64,000 bases of DNA from Clostridiales bacterium (GTDB taxonomy: Bacteria > Bacillota > Clostridia > Lachnospirales > Lachnospiraceae), in assembly GCA_022770525.1 (NCBI GenBank), contig JALEHN010000077.1, forward strand, positions 62,001-126,000, in the 5' to 3' direction. Of the stretch, positions 56,208-64,000 are shown piece by piece. The notes beneath the pieces were generated by a model. That model was not told the origin of the DNA. It made no database searches and saw nothing but the letters and a program-made list of their open reading frames with translations. A program made the position numbers and the translations under genes. Each line of letters begins with the position of its first letter. Positions within the stretch are counted from its first letter, which is position 1.

Positions 56208-56240
56208 AAAGAGAGAGGTGCTTTTTGGCCCTCTCTTTTC
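56208..56240 (+). terminator. Terminator after lysC
   Basis: AAAGAGAGAGG (56208-56218) pairs with CCCTCTCTTTT (56229-56239), ending in Ts. Confidence 0.85.
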
Positions 56241-56271
56241 TTAGTTTTGGGGTGTATGTGTTTTGTATTGT

Positions 56272-56386
56272 TTTGGCTTCTATGCTTTTCACAATGATTT
56301 GGCTTCTATGTTTTTAAATGATTTTGACTTCTATGCATTTCATGTTATTTTGTATTGCAAGCATTTCACATTGGTTTGTATTGCAT
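56272..56386 (+). repeat. Degenerate 25-26-nt direct repeats before the TrmB/lysA promoter
   Basis: TTTGGCTTCTATG occurs at 56272-56284 and 56298-56310, TTTGACTTCTATG at 56323-56335, then two more drifted units TTTTGTATTGCA and GGTTTGTATTGCA. The spacing is near two to three helical turns. The array ends two bases before the -35 box. Confidence 0.7.
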
Positions 56387-56387
56387 C

Positions 56388-56434
56388 TTGACAGAATAGT
56401 TTTATGGTAGTATAGTAGTTCTGAAAAGAACTAC
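56388..56434 (+). promoter_or_regulatory. Promoter and operator of the TrmB-lysA operon
   Basis: TTGACA (56388-56393), 17 nt, TATAGT (56411-56416). GTAGTTC (56415-56421) and GAACTAC (56428-56434) form a perfect inverted repeat overlapping the start-site region, a likely operator for the adjacent regulator. Confidence 0.75.
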
Positions 56435-56458
56435 GAATGTAGATGCCGGAGGTTTTAT

Positions 56459-57157
56459 ATGGACTGTGCGGAATTATTGATGCAGTTTGGGCTGACAAGG
56501 CAGGAAGCTGTTATATATATGGAACTGGTGTCCAATGAACTGATGACAGGTTATGAGATTGCAAAACACACGGGAATATCCAGATCCAACACGTATTCAG
56601 CACTGACCAGTCTTGTGGAAAAAGGTGCGGCATACATTGCGGAGGGGACACCGGCAAAATACATGGCTGTGGATATATCTGAATTTTGCGAAAATAAGAT
56701 TGCATATTTAAACGGTCTTAAAGAGGAATTGGAAAACAGAATTCCGAAAAACAGAGACGATGCCGACGGGTATATCACAATCAGCGGGCAGAGGCATATT
56801 ATTGATAAGATACGGCAAATGCTCACAAAAGCAGAATATCGGGTTTATTTTTCGGCATCTCCGGACATTATTCAGATGTTTAAGGAACAGCTGGAGGCTT
56901 TAATTCAAGATGAAAAAAAAGTTGTTTTACTGACCGATGCACCGTATGCGCTGGATAAAGCCATTATTTATCATAATAAACGGCAGCCGGGACAGATCGG
57001 TCTGATTGTCGATTCGGAAGTTGTTTTAACAGGAGAAATCGGCGGCAGTAATTCCTGCTTATATTCTAAAAAGAAAAATCTTGTACATTTATTTAAAACA
57101 TCACTAAAGAATGAAATCAAATTAATTGCAGTGACAGAAAGGAGATTACAATCATGA
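56459..57157 (+). CDS. TrmB-family transcriptional regulator
   Basis: The 232-residue protein has a TrmB-type winged helix at the N-terminus (GLTRQEAVIYMELVSNELMTG, SRSNTYSALTSLVEKGA), a short coiled coil and a PLD-like effector domain. GGAGG lies 7 nt before the ATG. Its end overlaps lysA by 4 nt (ATGA), so the two are coupled and it probably controls lysine synthesis, perhaps by sensing lysine or diaminopimelate. Confidence 0.85.
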   Translation: MDCAELLMQFGLTRQEAVIYMELVSNELMTGYEIAKHTGISRSNTYSALTSLVEKGAAYIAEGTPAKYMAVDISEFCENKIAYLNGLKEELENRIPKNRDDADGYITISGQRHIIDKIRQMLTKAEYRVYFSASPDIIQMFKEQLEALIQDEKKVVLLTDAPYALDKAIIYHNKRQPGQIGLIVDSEVVLTGEIGGSNSCLYSKKKNLVHLFKTSLKNEIKLIAVTERRLQS

Positions 57158-58419
57158 AGAAAACACCATTTGTAACAAAAGAACAATTGGATGAGATTGT
57201 AAAAAAATACCCGACACCTTTTCATATTTATGACGAAAAAGGTATACGGGAGAATGCGAGAAAGGTTTATAAAGCTTTTTCATGGAATAAAGGTTTCAGA
57301 GAGTACTTTGCAGTAAAGGCGACACCGAATCCTTATATTTTAAAAATCCTTCAGGAGGAAGGCTGCGGGACAGACTGTTCTTCACTGACAGAATTAATGA
57401 TGTCAGATGCATGCGGATTTAAGGGACACGATATTATGTTTTCCTCCAACGCAACACCGCCGGAGGACTTTGTTCTGGCTAAAAAATTGGGTGCGATTAT
57501 TAACCTTGATGATTTTTCACACATTGATTTCCTTGAAAAGGTTGCCGATGGTATACCTGAAACCATCTGCTGCCGTTTTAACACCGGCGGTGACTTTAAA
57601 ATCAGCACGGCGATTATGGATACACCGGGTGAGGCAAAATATGGCTTTACAAGAGAACAGCTGACAGAAGGCTTTAAAAAATTAATGGCAAAAGGCGCAA
57701 AGCATTTCGGACTTCATGCATTTCTTGCAAGTAATACAAAGACGAACGAATACTATCCGGCGCTGGCAAAAATCCTTTTCCAGACAGCTGTGGAACTTCA
57801 TGAGGAAACCGGTGCTGACATTAAATTTATCAATCTTTCAGGCGGCGTAGGCATTCCGTATCATCCGGACGAAGAACCAAATGATATTGAAGCTATCGGA
57901 GAAGGTGTACGCAAAGTTTATGAGGAAATTCTTGTGCCGGCAGGTATGGGTGATGTTGCAATTTTTACAGAAATGGGTCGTTTCATGCTGGCACCTTATG
58001 GACATCTGGTGGCAACCGCTATTCATGAAAAACACATTTTTAAAGAGTATATCGGACTTGATGCATGTGCATGCAATCTGATGCGTCCTGCAATGTACGG
58101 TGCTTATCATCATATTACTGTTGCAGGCAAGGAAAATGCGCCATGTGACCACATGTATGATGTGACGGGGTCTCTTTGTGAAAATAATGATAAGTTTGCG
58201 GTGAACCGCATGCTGCCAAAAATTGATATGGGTGACTATATCATTATCCATGATACAGGCGCTCACGGTTTTTCCATGGGCTACAATTATAACGGAAAAC
58301 TGCGCTCTGCGGAACTTCTGTTGAAAGAAGACGGAAGTGTACAGATGATACGGCGGGCAGAGACACCAAAAGATTATTTTGCAACATTTGATTTTTCAGA
58401 TATCCACTTTAAATGTTAA
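57154..58419 (+). CDS. lysA: Diaminopimelate decarboxylase
   Basis: LysA makes lysine from meso-diaminopimelate. The 421-residue fold-type III PLP enzyme has the PLP lysine in YFAVKATPNPY, the phosphate-binding NLSGGVGIPY and the catalytic cysteine with DVTGSLCENNDKF. It overlaps the TrmB gene and is followed by a strong terminator. Confidence 0.93.
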   Translation: MKKTPFVTKEQLDEIVKKYPTPFHIYDEKGIRENARKVYKAFSWNKGFREYFAVKATPNPYILKILQEEGCGTDCSSLTELMMSDACGFKGHDIMFSSNATPPEDFVLAKKLGAIINLDDFSHIDFLEKVADGIPETICCRFNTGGDFKISTAIMDTPGEAKYGFTREQLTEGFKKLMAKGAKHFGLHAFLASNTKTNEYYPALAKILFQTAVELHEETGADIKFINLSGGVGIPYHPDEEPNDIEAIGEGVRKVYEEILVPAGMGDVAIFTEMGRFMLAPYGHLVATAIHEKHIFKEYIGLDACACNLMRPAMYGAYHHITVAGKENAPCDHMYDVTGSLCENNDKFAVNRMLPKIDMGDYIIIHDTGAHGFSMGYNYNGKLRSAELLLKEDGSVQMIRRAETPKDYFATFDFSDIHFKC

Positions 58420-58425
58420 TTAGGC

Positions 58426-58467
58426 AAACAAAGAGCGGGAAGGTTTAAATCTTCCCGCTCTTTGTTT
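58426..58467 (+). terminator. Bidirectional terminator between lysA and hydG
   Basis: A perfect 17-bp stem (58426-58442 with 58451-58467; AAAGAGCGGGAAG and its complement) with a T-run on the right and an A-run on the left. Confidence 0.92.
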
Positions 58468-58494
58468 TATCAGGGTTACATTAAGAATTACAAA

Positions 58495-59913
58495 TCAGAA
58501 TCGGAAATCCCTCTTGTTGTTTTCAATATCAAAGAGATGCTGCATGGCAATTTCTTTGACTTTAGGATTGGTGATCCGGTCAACTTCTTTTTTAATCAGT
58601 GCTTCACCTTTTTGCTTTGTATCTTCTGACGCGTAGTCTTCCAGATATTCTTTTAATGTCATTAATGCATTAGGATGGCAGCAGTTGACAATCTGACCGG
58701 ATTTTAACAGGCTCATAAAACGGTCCCCTGTGCGCCCTTCACGGTAGCAGGCGGTGCAGAAGCTCGGTATAAAGTTCATATCTAAAAGCCAGTTGACAAC
58801 TTCATCAAGACTTCTCTGGTCTGTCACATCAAACTGTGCAGAATTTTCTTCTTCAGGTTCAGGATTTACGTAACCGCCGACACTTGTTCTGGAACCGCCG
58901 CTGATTTGTGAAATACCAAGCTGAAGCACTTTTTCACGCATCCGTTTGGATTCGCGGGTAGATACGATCATGCCGGTATATGGTACAGCAATACGGATCA
59001 GCGCTACAATTTTTTCAAAAATTTCATCAGGTACAGCGTTTGAAAAGTTTGAAGGATCGATATCATCGGCAGGACAGATACGCGGAACGCTGATTGTATG
59101 AGGACCGACACCGCAGGCTGCTTCCAGATGTTCTGCGTGCATGAGCAGACCGACAAAGTCATAACGGTACATATTCAGACCGAAAAGAACACCGAGACCT
59201 ACATCATCGATGCCGCCTTCCATGGCTCTGTCCATGGCTTCCGTATGGTATGCGTAATCATGCTTAGGACCGGTAGGATGAAGCTCCTCATAGCTTTTTT
59301 TGTTATAGGTTTCCTGAAATAAAATATATGTACCGATACCTGCTTCTTTTAATTTACGGTAGTTTTCCACAGTTGTTGCGGCAATATTTACATTGACGCG
59401 GCGGATGGCGCCGTTTTTATGCTTAATACTGTAGATTGTCTGAATAGATTCCAGAATGTATTCAATCGGATTCATTCTCGGGTCTTCTCCGGCTTCCAGA
59501 GCAAGCCGTTTATGTCCCATATCCTGAAGTGCCATAACTTCCGCGCGGATTTCATCCTGCGTCAGCTTTTTGCGGGCAATATGTTTATTTTTCATGTGAT
59601 ACGGGCAGTAAACACAGCCGTTGACACAATAATTAGATAAGTACAGCGGCGCGAACATAACGATACGGTTGCCGTAAAAACGGTCCTTGATGGCTTTGGC
59701 AAGGCTAAAAATCCGTTCCCTGACATCGTCCAGCGGACATGCCAGAAGTACAGCAGCTTCACGATGGGTGATGCCTTTCATTGCACTTGCTTTTTCAAGA
59801 ATAGTATCGATCAGCTGACGGTTTTCGCGGTTTCTTTCAGCATAATCCAGCGTTTCCAATATTTCTTCGTCATTAATAAATTCTTCGGCTTTTTTTGACA
59901 TTACATCATACAT
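58495..59913 (-). CDS. hydG: [FeFe]-hydrogenase maturation radical SAM protein HydG
   Basis: HydG splits tyrosine to make the CO and cyanide ligands of the H-cluster. The 472-residue protein has the radical SAM motif NYCVNGCVYCPYH and the C-terminal auxiliary-cluster motif FCTACYREGRTGDRF. The start follows AAGGAGAAAAG. Its regulator gene precedes it. HydE and HydF are not in the window. Confidence 0.95.
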   Translation of the reverse strand: MYDVMSKKAEEFINDEEILETLDYAERNRENRQLIDTILEKASAMKGITHREAAVLLACPLDDVRERIFSLAKAIKDRFYGNRIVMFAPLYLSNYCVNGCVYCPYHMKNKHIARKKLTQDEIRAEVMALQDMGHKRLALEAGEDPRMNPIEYILESIQTIYSIKHKNGAIRRVNVNIAATTVENYRKLKEAGIGTYILFQETYNKKSYEELHPTGPKHDYAYHTEAMDRAMEGGIDDVGLGVLFGLNMYRYDFVGLLMHAEHLEAACGVGPHTISVPRICPADDIDPSNFSNAVPDEIFEKIVALIRIAVPYTGMIVSTRESKRMREKVLQLGISQISGGSRTSVGGYVNPEPEEENSAQFDVTDQRSLDEVVNWLLDMNFIPSFCTACYREGRTGDRFMSLLKSGQIVNCCHPNALMTLKEYLEDYASEDTKQKGEALIKKEVDRITNPKVKEIAMQHLFDIENNKRDFRF

Positions 59914-59988
59914 TTTACTTTTCTCCTTAATGCATAAAATAGGGTTTGCTCAGTATAAATATACATTTGCAAATACGAGTGATCAGAT

Positions 59989-60234
59989 TCATACTTTTGA
60001 ATAAATTGTTTTTGTGCTGACATTTGGCAGCATGCCCAGCTTGCCGGACAAAGCACTGATGACGTTGGATGGTGCATCCAGAACAATGCTTATAATCGAC
60101 AGGCCGCGTTCACGGTGCGGAATGCCCATTCGTCCGAGAATGTAGCTGTTGTATTGGTGAAGCAGCTCATTAATCTGGGCGGCGGCATCCGTATTTTCGA
60201 CAATGATACCGATGACGGCAATTCTTGTGTCCAA
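59989..60234 (-). CDS. TM1266-type iron-only hydrogenase system regulator
   Basis: This 81-residue ACT-like protein matches TM1266 (NikR C-terminal-like fold), found beside hydG: RIAVIGIIVENTDAAAQINELL and MGIPHRERGLSIISIVLDA. A TTG start is used, with AGGAGG 7 nt upstream. The ATG just upstream is in another frame. Confidence 0.88.
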   Translation of the reverse strand: MDTRIAVIGIIVENTDAAAQINELLHQYNSYILGRMGIPHRERGLSIISIVLDAPSNVISALSGKLGMLPNVSTKTIYSKV

Positions 60235-60503
60235 TCATATACCTCCTGTTCGTAATTAAATTTTCCGGAAAAATAACAGAGAAAAGTTTTGCTGTATTGA
60301 AAATAGAAAAAATTCGAATAAAAAAACAGTATAACTTTCGCCTGCACTTTGGAAAAAATCCTCCGGTTAGTACGATAATAAAAATAAGACCGGGTTTGAT
60401 GTCAGAAGATTAACTTTCATCTCACCTTCGACTTATATTTTATTAGAATTGCCCTGTATTGTCAATGAAAGTTTATATTTTGACAATGCCGGCAGGGGTT
60501 GGC

Positions 60504-60592
60504 TTTAAATGTTCGCCAAAGTCACGGTGAGTCATGGGGATATTCCGGGAGTGTATACAATAACCGGTTTGCATTAAATGTTTGTCAAGTCC
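60504..60592 (+). repeat. Imperfect direct repeat pair upstream of mscL
   Basis: TTTAAATGTTCGCCAAAGTC (60504-60523) and ATTAAATGTTTGTCAAGTCC (60573-60592); GTATACA also occurs twice nearby. The 477-nt gap 60235-60711 is otherwise A+T-rich and holds no gene; the pair may be regulator-binding sites. Confidence 0.5.
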
Positions 60593-60711
60593 GTATACAG
60601 GGCTTGTATTTTTTTGTATATATTGATATACTTGAAATGTCTTTGAATATACAGGTGATGTGTTTATATTCAGTTAAAGATCAATTGAAAATACAAAGGA
60701 GGGTGAATGAG

Positions 60712-61137
60712 ATGAAAAAGTTTTTTTCTGAATTCAAGACATTTATAAGCCGTGGTAATGTCATGGATATGGCAGTCGGTGTGATCGTAGGCGGCGCGTT
60801 TACGGCAATTGTGAATTCACTTGTTACGGATATTATTTCGCCGGTTCTGGGCCTTTTCGGGAATTCCAATCTTGCTGAATTATCAGTACAGATCGGCGGT
60901 GTGAATTTTACATATGGTAATTTTATTGCGGCTGTAATCAATTTCCTTCTGACAGCGTTTGTTCTTTTCTGTGTGATTAAAGCAATTAATTCTGCATCGG
61001 AAAAAGCAGCAAAGTTGGCACATAAAGAAGAAAAGAAAGAAGAAGCGCCAAAGACAAAAACATGTCCTTACTGCAAGAGTGAAATTAACATTGAAGCAAC
61101 AAGATGTCCGCACTGTACATCTGAGCAGCCTGAATAA
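60712..61137 (+). CDS. mscL: Large-conductance mechanosensitive channel MscL with zinc ribbon
   Basis: MscL opens under membrane stretch to release solutes. Residues 1 to about 105 match MscL (FISRGNVMDMAVGVIVGGAF). A charged linker leads to a C-terminal zinc ribbon with CPYCKSEIN and CPHCTSEQP, which is not part of normal MscL. ATG 60712 follows AAAGGAGGGTG; the longer open frame upstream lacks support. Confidence 0.92.
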   Translation: MKKFFSEFKTFISRGNVMDMAVGVIVGGAFTAIVNSLVTDIISPVLGLFGNSNLAELSVQIGGVNFTYGNFIAAVINFLLTAFVLFCVIKAINSASEKAAKLAHKEEKKEEAPKTKTCPYCKSEINIEATRCPHCTSEQPE

Positions 61138-61205
61138 ACTGTATAAAAATACGTCCGTGTTGAATTGACACAGGGCGTATTTTTTTCTGCATTATTTCAA
61201 AAGCA

Positions 61206-61240
61206 GTACGGGCGGCTGCCATATTGGCAGTCGCCCGTAC
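61206..61240 (-). terminator. Terminator after the NhaC-type gene
   Basis: 61206-61221 and 61225-61240 (outer GTACGGGCG with CGCCCGTAC) form a 16-bp stem; TGCTTTTG follows on the minus strand. Confidence 0.85.
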
Positions 61241-61287
61241 CAGAAAAGAAAAGTTATGAAAAAGAAGAATTAATCATAATTAATGAA

Positions 61288-62892
61288 TCAGCCGTTCTTT
61301 GTAGGAACGCTCTTAATCTTGTCTGCTGTCCATACCTTCGGAAGTACAATAAGCAGGATATTAAGAAGAACAAGGCCGATCACAAGGCTGATGATACAGC
61401 TTGCTGCAAAGCCGAGACCGATTGAGAAACCGGCAATAAGGTAACCGAAGAAGCAGCATACAGCAACAGTAACAGCGTATGGTGCCTGTGTCGTTACGTG
61501 AGCCAGATGGTAACATTCCGCACCGGTCGATGCAAGAATCGTCGTATCTGAAATCGGTGATGAGTGGTCGCCGAATACGGAACCCGCAAGTGTTGCAGCC
61601 ATTGTTGTAATGAGCAGCTGAGGTGCAGCCACGCGGCAGATTTCGATGATGATCGGAATAAGGATACCGAATGTTCCCCATGCAGTACCTGTTGCGAAAG
61701 CCAGAAGGCAGGCAATCAGGAAGATGATTGCAGGAAGAATCTGAACCGGAATACCGGATTCCTGAACAAAGTTTGCAACGAAACGGCCTGTATTTAACAA
61801 TTCACGGCAAACTGCACTGATAGACCATGCAAGAACCAGGATAACATTGGCCGGAACCATTGACTGAACACCCTGATTGATGCAGCCGAAAAATTCTTTA
61901 AAGTTCATTGTTTTGCGAACAAGATAGTAAATGAAAATAACAATCAGTGAAACAAAAGCACTGAATGCAAGTGCGGCACCGGCATCTGTATTACCGAATG
62001 CAGCTGCGATGCTGCCGTATCCGTCGGATCCTTCTGTCCACATACCGCCGACATAAAGCATAGACAGAATGGATAAAAGAATCAGGATAACGATAGGGAC
62101 AACAAGGTCAGAAATACGACCGACTTTGCTGCCTGATGCTTTTTCAAGTTCTTTTTCAGCCTGACCTTCGCTCGCTGTATTAAAGAAACCTTCTTCCTGA
62201 CACTTTTTCTGTGCATAAGCCATAGGACCGTAATCAGCATTTTTGCGGATACTCATGTAGAATACCATAAACAGTGTCAGCACTGCATAGAAGTTCATAG
62301 GGATAGACTGCATAAATGCGGTCATACCATTACCGGCTTCTTCAGGGAAGTAGGAAATAACAGCTGCAGCCCATGATGAAATTGGTGCGATAATACATAC
62401 AGGTGCTGCTGTCGCATCAATAACATATGCTAATTTTTCACGGGACATTTTAAGACGGTCAGTCACCGGCTTCATAACTGTACCAACAGTGAGGCAGTTG
62501 AAATAGTCATCGATGAAGATTAAAACACCGAGGCATGATGTGGCAACACCTGCGCTGGCTGTGCTTTTAAATCTCTTTGATGCCCATTCACCATAAGCTC
62601 TTGAACCGCCGGAACGGGATACAAGTACAACAATGATGCCGAGCAGTGAAAGGAAGATGATCATCGAACCGTTATCTGAAAGCTTCTGGTAGAACAGAGT
62701 CGCTGTCAGATTGAGAATCTCAATCGGGCTCAATGACATAACGATTGTGTAGATAACAGTACCTGACAAGATACCGAGTACAAGTGAAAAAACAACTTCT
62801 TTTGTGATCAGCGCCAATGCGATAGCGATGATCGGTGGTATAATCGACCATATACCAGGATTTTCAATTAAGGTGTAACCTAGACCTTCCAT
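61288..62892 (-). CDS. NhaC-family Na+/H+ antiporter
   Basis: The 534-residue protein has about 11-12 hydrophobic segments and NhaC/YuiF-type signatures (FIDDYFNCLTVGTVMKPVTD, ATGTAWGTFG and FGDHSSPISDTTILAST). Such carriers exchange Na+ for H+ or amino acids/malate. ATG 62892 is preceded by GAGGAGGGGG. The preceding promoter makes a leader of about 150 nt. Confidence 0.85.
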   Translation of the reverse strand: MEGLGYTLIENPGIWSIIPPIIAIALALITKEVVFSLVLGILSGTVIYTIVMSLSPIEILNLTATLFYQKLSDNGSMIIFLSLLGIIVVLVSRSGGSRAYGEWASKRFKSTASAGVATSCLGVLIFIDDYFNCLTVGTVMKPVTDRLKMSREKLAYVIDATAAPVCIIAPISSWAAAVISYFPEEAGNGMTAFMQSIPMNFYAVLTLFMVFYMSIRKNADYGPMAYAQKKCQEEGFFNTASEGQAEKELEKASGSKVGRISDLVVPIVILILLSILSMLYVGGMWTEGSDGYGSIAAAFGNTDAGAALAFSAFVSLIVIFIYYLVRKTMNFKEFFGCINQGVQSMVPANVILVLAWSISAVCRELLNTGRFVANFVQESGIPVQILPAIIFLIACLLAFATGTAWGTFGILIPIIIEICRVAAPQLLITTMAATLAGSVFGDHSSPISDTTILASTGAECYHLAHVTTQAPYAVTVAVCCFFGYLIAGFSIGLGFAASCIISLVIGLVLLNILLIVLPKVWTADKIKSVPTKNG

Positions 62893-62988
62893 AAATGAAA
62901 CCCCCTCCTCATAAATAAAATTTTGGCAGACAACATAGGTACAATAAAAAACTCCGTACGCATTCCCCATATTGCCTACGTGTTGCCG

Positions 62989-63076
62989 GGCATATATAAT
63001 AACATATATGCGCCATGATTAAAAATTACTACGTTGCTCGTGTTTAAATTATAACAAAGTCCCTGTAATTTGTAAA
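62989..63076 (-). promoter_or_regulatory. Promoter and hairpin-rich leader of the NhaC-type gene
   Basis: On the minus strand TTTACA (63071-63076), 17 nt, TATAAT (63048-63053). GCATATAT/ATATATGC forms a hairpin around 62989-63010, and further pairings occur nearer the gene. No known Na+ riboswitch is recognised. The 334-nt gap holds no gene. Confidence 0.6.
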
Positions 63077-63226
63077 CAATTATTTAAAAATTATAAAAAT
63101 TGCATAAAAATTTCAGAACTGTTGTGAAAAATATTAAATTATAGAAGAAAAAAGTTTGCATATTGTACCATTTGACAAATTATGTTATGCTTTGTGTGAA
63201 TCAAAATAAGAGTGAGGAGGGGTTTT

Positions 63227-64000
63227 GTGAAAAAACTGGGCGATTTGATTGATGCATATAAGTCGCTTTCTATGATCGGTATGTGCAAAAATGCAGGGAA
63301 AACGACGGTATTCAACCAATTAATTCGTGAATTAAATGACAAAAATGAAGTATTTGCGATAACTTCAATCGGGCGTGACGGAGAATCAAGCGACCTTGTG
63401 ACCGGAACAAAAAAGCCCGGCATTTATGTGAAGGCAGGAACAGTGATTGCCACAACCGATCAGCTGCTTAAATGGTGTGACATTACGAGAGAAATTCTTG
63501 CCGCGACAGGCATCAGCACACCGATGGGGCAGGTCATTGTTCTTCGGGCTTTAAGTGACGGCAATATCCAGCTTGCGGGGCCGTCGATGAATGATCAGCT
63601 GATTACTGTATCGGAAATATTTCGCAGTTTTGGTGCCGGGCGTGTACTGATTGACGGGGCGATCAGCCGGAAGACGCTTTGTTCCAGAAAGGTGACAGAG
63701 GCAACTGTTCTGTGTACAGGTGCTTCGTACAATAAAAATATTCATACGGTGGTGGATCACACAGCATATTTTTGTGAGATTCTTGGGGCGCCGCCGGTGA
63801 AAAATGAAAAGGTTGCTGAGGCAATTTGGACATTTAAAGGTGACAAAGGGGTAAAAGTGCTGCTTGTCGCGGATAACGGTGACAGTATGGCGCTGTCTTC
63901 GGCATCGGGACTTTCAGAAGCACTTTACAAAAAAGAGAATGAGCCGTTTAAATTTATTTTTATCAACGGCGCTTTAAGTGACGGTATTTTAAAGCCGATA
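63227..64000 (+). CDS. P-loop NTPase-fold protein (3' partial)
   Basis: The frame opens with GTG 63227 after GAGGAGGGG and is open to the right edge (258 codons). It starts MKKLGDLIDAYKSLSMIGMCKNAGKTT, with a Walker A-type GMCKNAGKTT near residue 18. Later regions include ITSIGRDGESSDLVTGTKKP and RVLIDGAISRK. It resembles proteins found with lysine 5,6-aminomutase reactivation (KamB-like) in clostridia, but only faintly; I cannot confirm that without the rest. Confidence 0.6.
   Translation, partial: MKKLGDLIDAYKSLSMIGMCKNAGKTTVFNQLIRELNDKNEVFAITSIGRDGESSDLVTGTKKPGIYVKAGTVIATTDQLLKWCDITREILAATGISTPMGQVIVLRALSDGNIQLAGPSMNDQLITVSEIFRSFGAGRVLIDGAISRKTLCSRKVTEATVLCTGASYNKNIHTVVDHTAYFCEILGAPPVKNEKVAEAIWTFKGDKGVKVLLVADNGDSMALSSASGLSEALYKKENEPFKFIFINGALSDGILKPI

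Noticed and set aside
60499-60711. Longer start for mscL
   Set aside because: The extra 71 residues do not match MscL and the AAAGGAGGGTG site fits ATG 60712.
63139-63423. Minus-strand frame opposite the P-loop gene
   Set aside because: Overlaps a well-supported plus-strand coding frame and has no start signal.

Overview
The window looks like chromosome of a Gram-positive anaerobe of the Clostridia, most likely Lachnospiraceae-like. The support is moderate-to-low G+C, strong AGGAGG ribosome sites with some TTG and GTG starts, a type III glutamine synthetase, an archaeal-type aspartyl-tRNA synthetase followed by gatCAB, HydG with a TM1266-type regulator, and a phi3T-type thymidylate synthase. 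This is inference from gene content; no rRNA or tRNA gene was seen. There is no phage, plasmid, CRISPR array or complete insertion sequence.

Layout: 1-1540 holds the end of an ABC-exporter-like unit (a CARDB-like membrane-anchored protein and an ATPase). 1980-6252 is carAB. 6511-10514 holds an HPr paralogue, a frameshifted LysR regulator, a UroD-family enzyme and a GntP-type permease. 10766-13650 holds a divergent TmcAL-like protein, a small membrane protein and a PD-(D/E)XK nuclease. 13759-31506 is a large block for nitrogen assimilation and amide transfer: Amt fused to P-II, and GSIII (minus strand), then gltB, gltD, GSI glnA, an ANTAR RNA-binding regulator, aspS and gatCAB (plus strand). 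31634-49041 is a mosaic of smaller units: a second nuclease, a pseudogene with an in-frame TAG, a hydrolase, an inositol-phosphatase-like gene, lrgAB, a GH30 glycosidase, PadR with a cysteine desulfurase, a subtilase, a SEC-C protein, a mannitol-dehydrogenase-family oxidoreductase, an orphan RnfC/RnfD-like fusion, a TPR protein and hflX. 49262-64000 holds two sigma factors, a RelA/SpoT-type synthetase, ilvE, thyA-dfrA, a palindromic repeat element, lysC, a TrmB regulator with lysA, hydG with its regulator, mscL, an NhaC-type antiporter and the start of a P-loop protein.

The nitrogen block is the most interesting part. Glutamine synthetase III, glutamate synthase and glutamine synthetase I each have a good sigma-A-type promoter followed by a long structured leader with terminator-like hairpins. 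The same block encodes an ANTAR protein whose receiver domain has lost its phosphorylation pocket. Together these suggest transcription-antitermination control of ammonia assimilation. The RNA ligands and the signal are not established from sequence alone. Downstream of the ANTAR gene lie aspS and gatCAB, which consume glutamine to amidate tRNA-bound aspartate or glutamate, so glutamine production, its regulator and a glutamine-consuming pathway sit in one array.

Other points worth attention are the lost FMN-loop motif in the RnfC-like protein, the absence of the HxGH motif in the TmcAL-like protein, a zinc ribbon on MscL, a tandem array of palindromic modules before lysC, and a probable autoregulatory operator at the trmB-like/lysA promoter.
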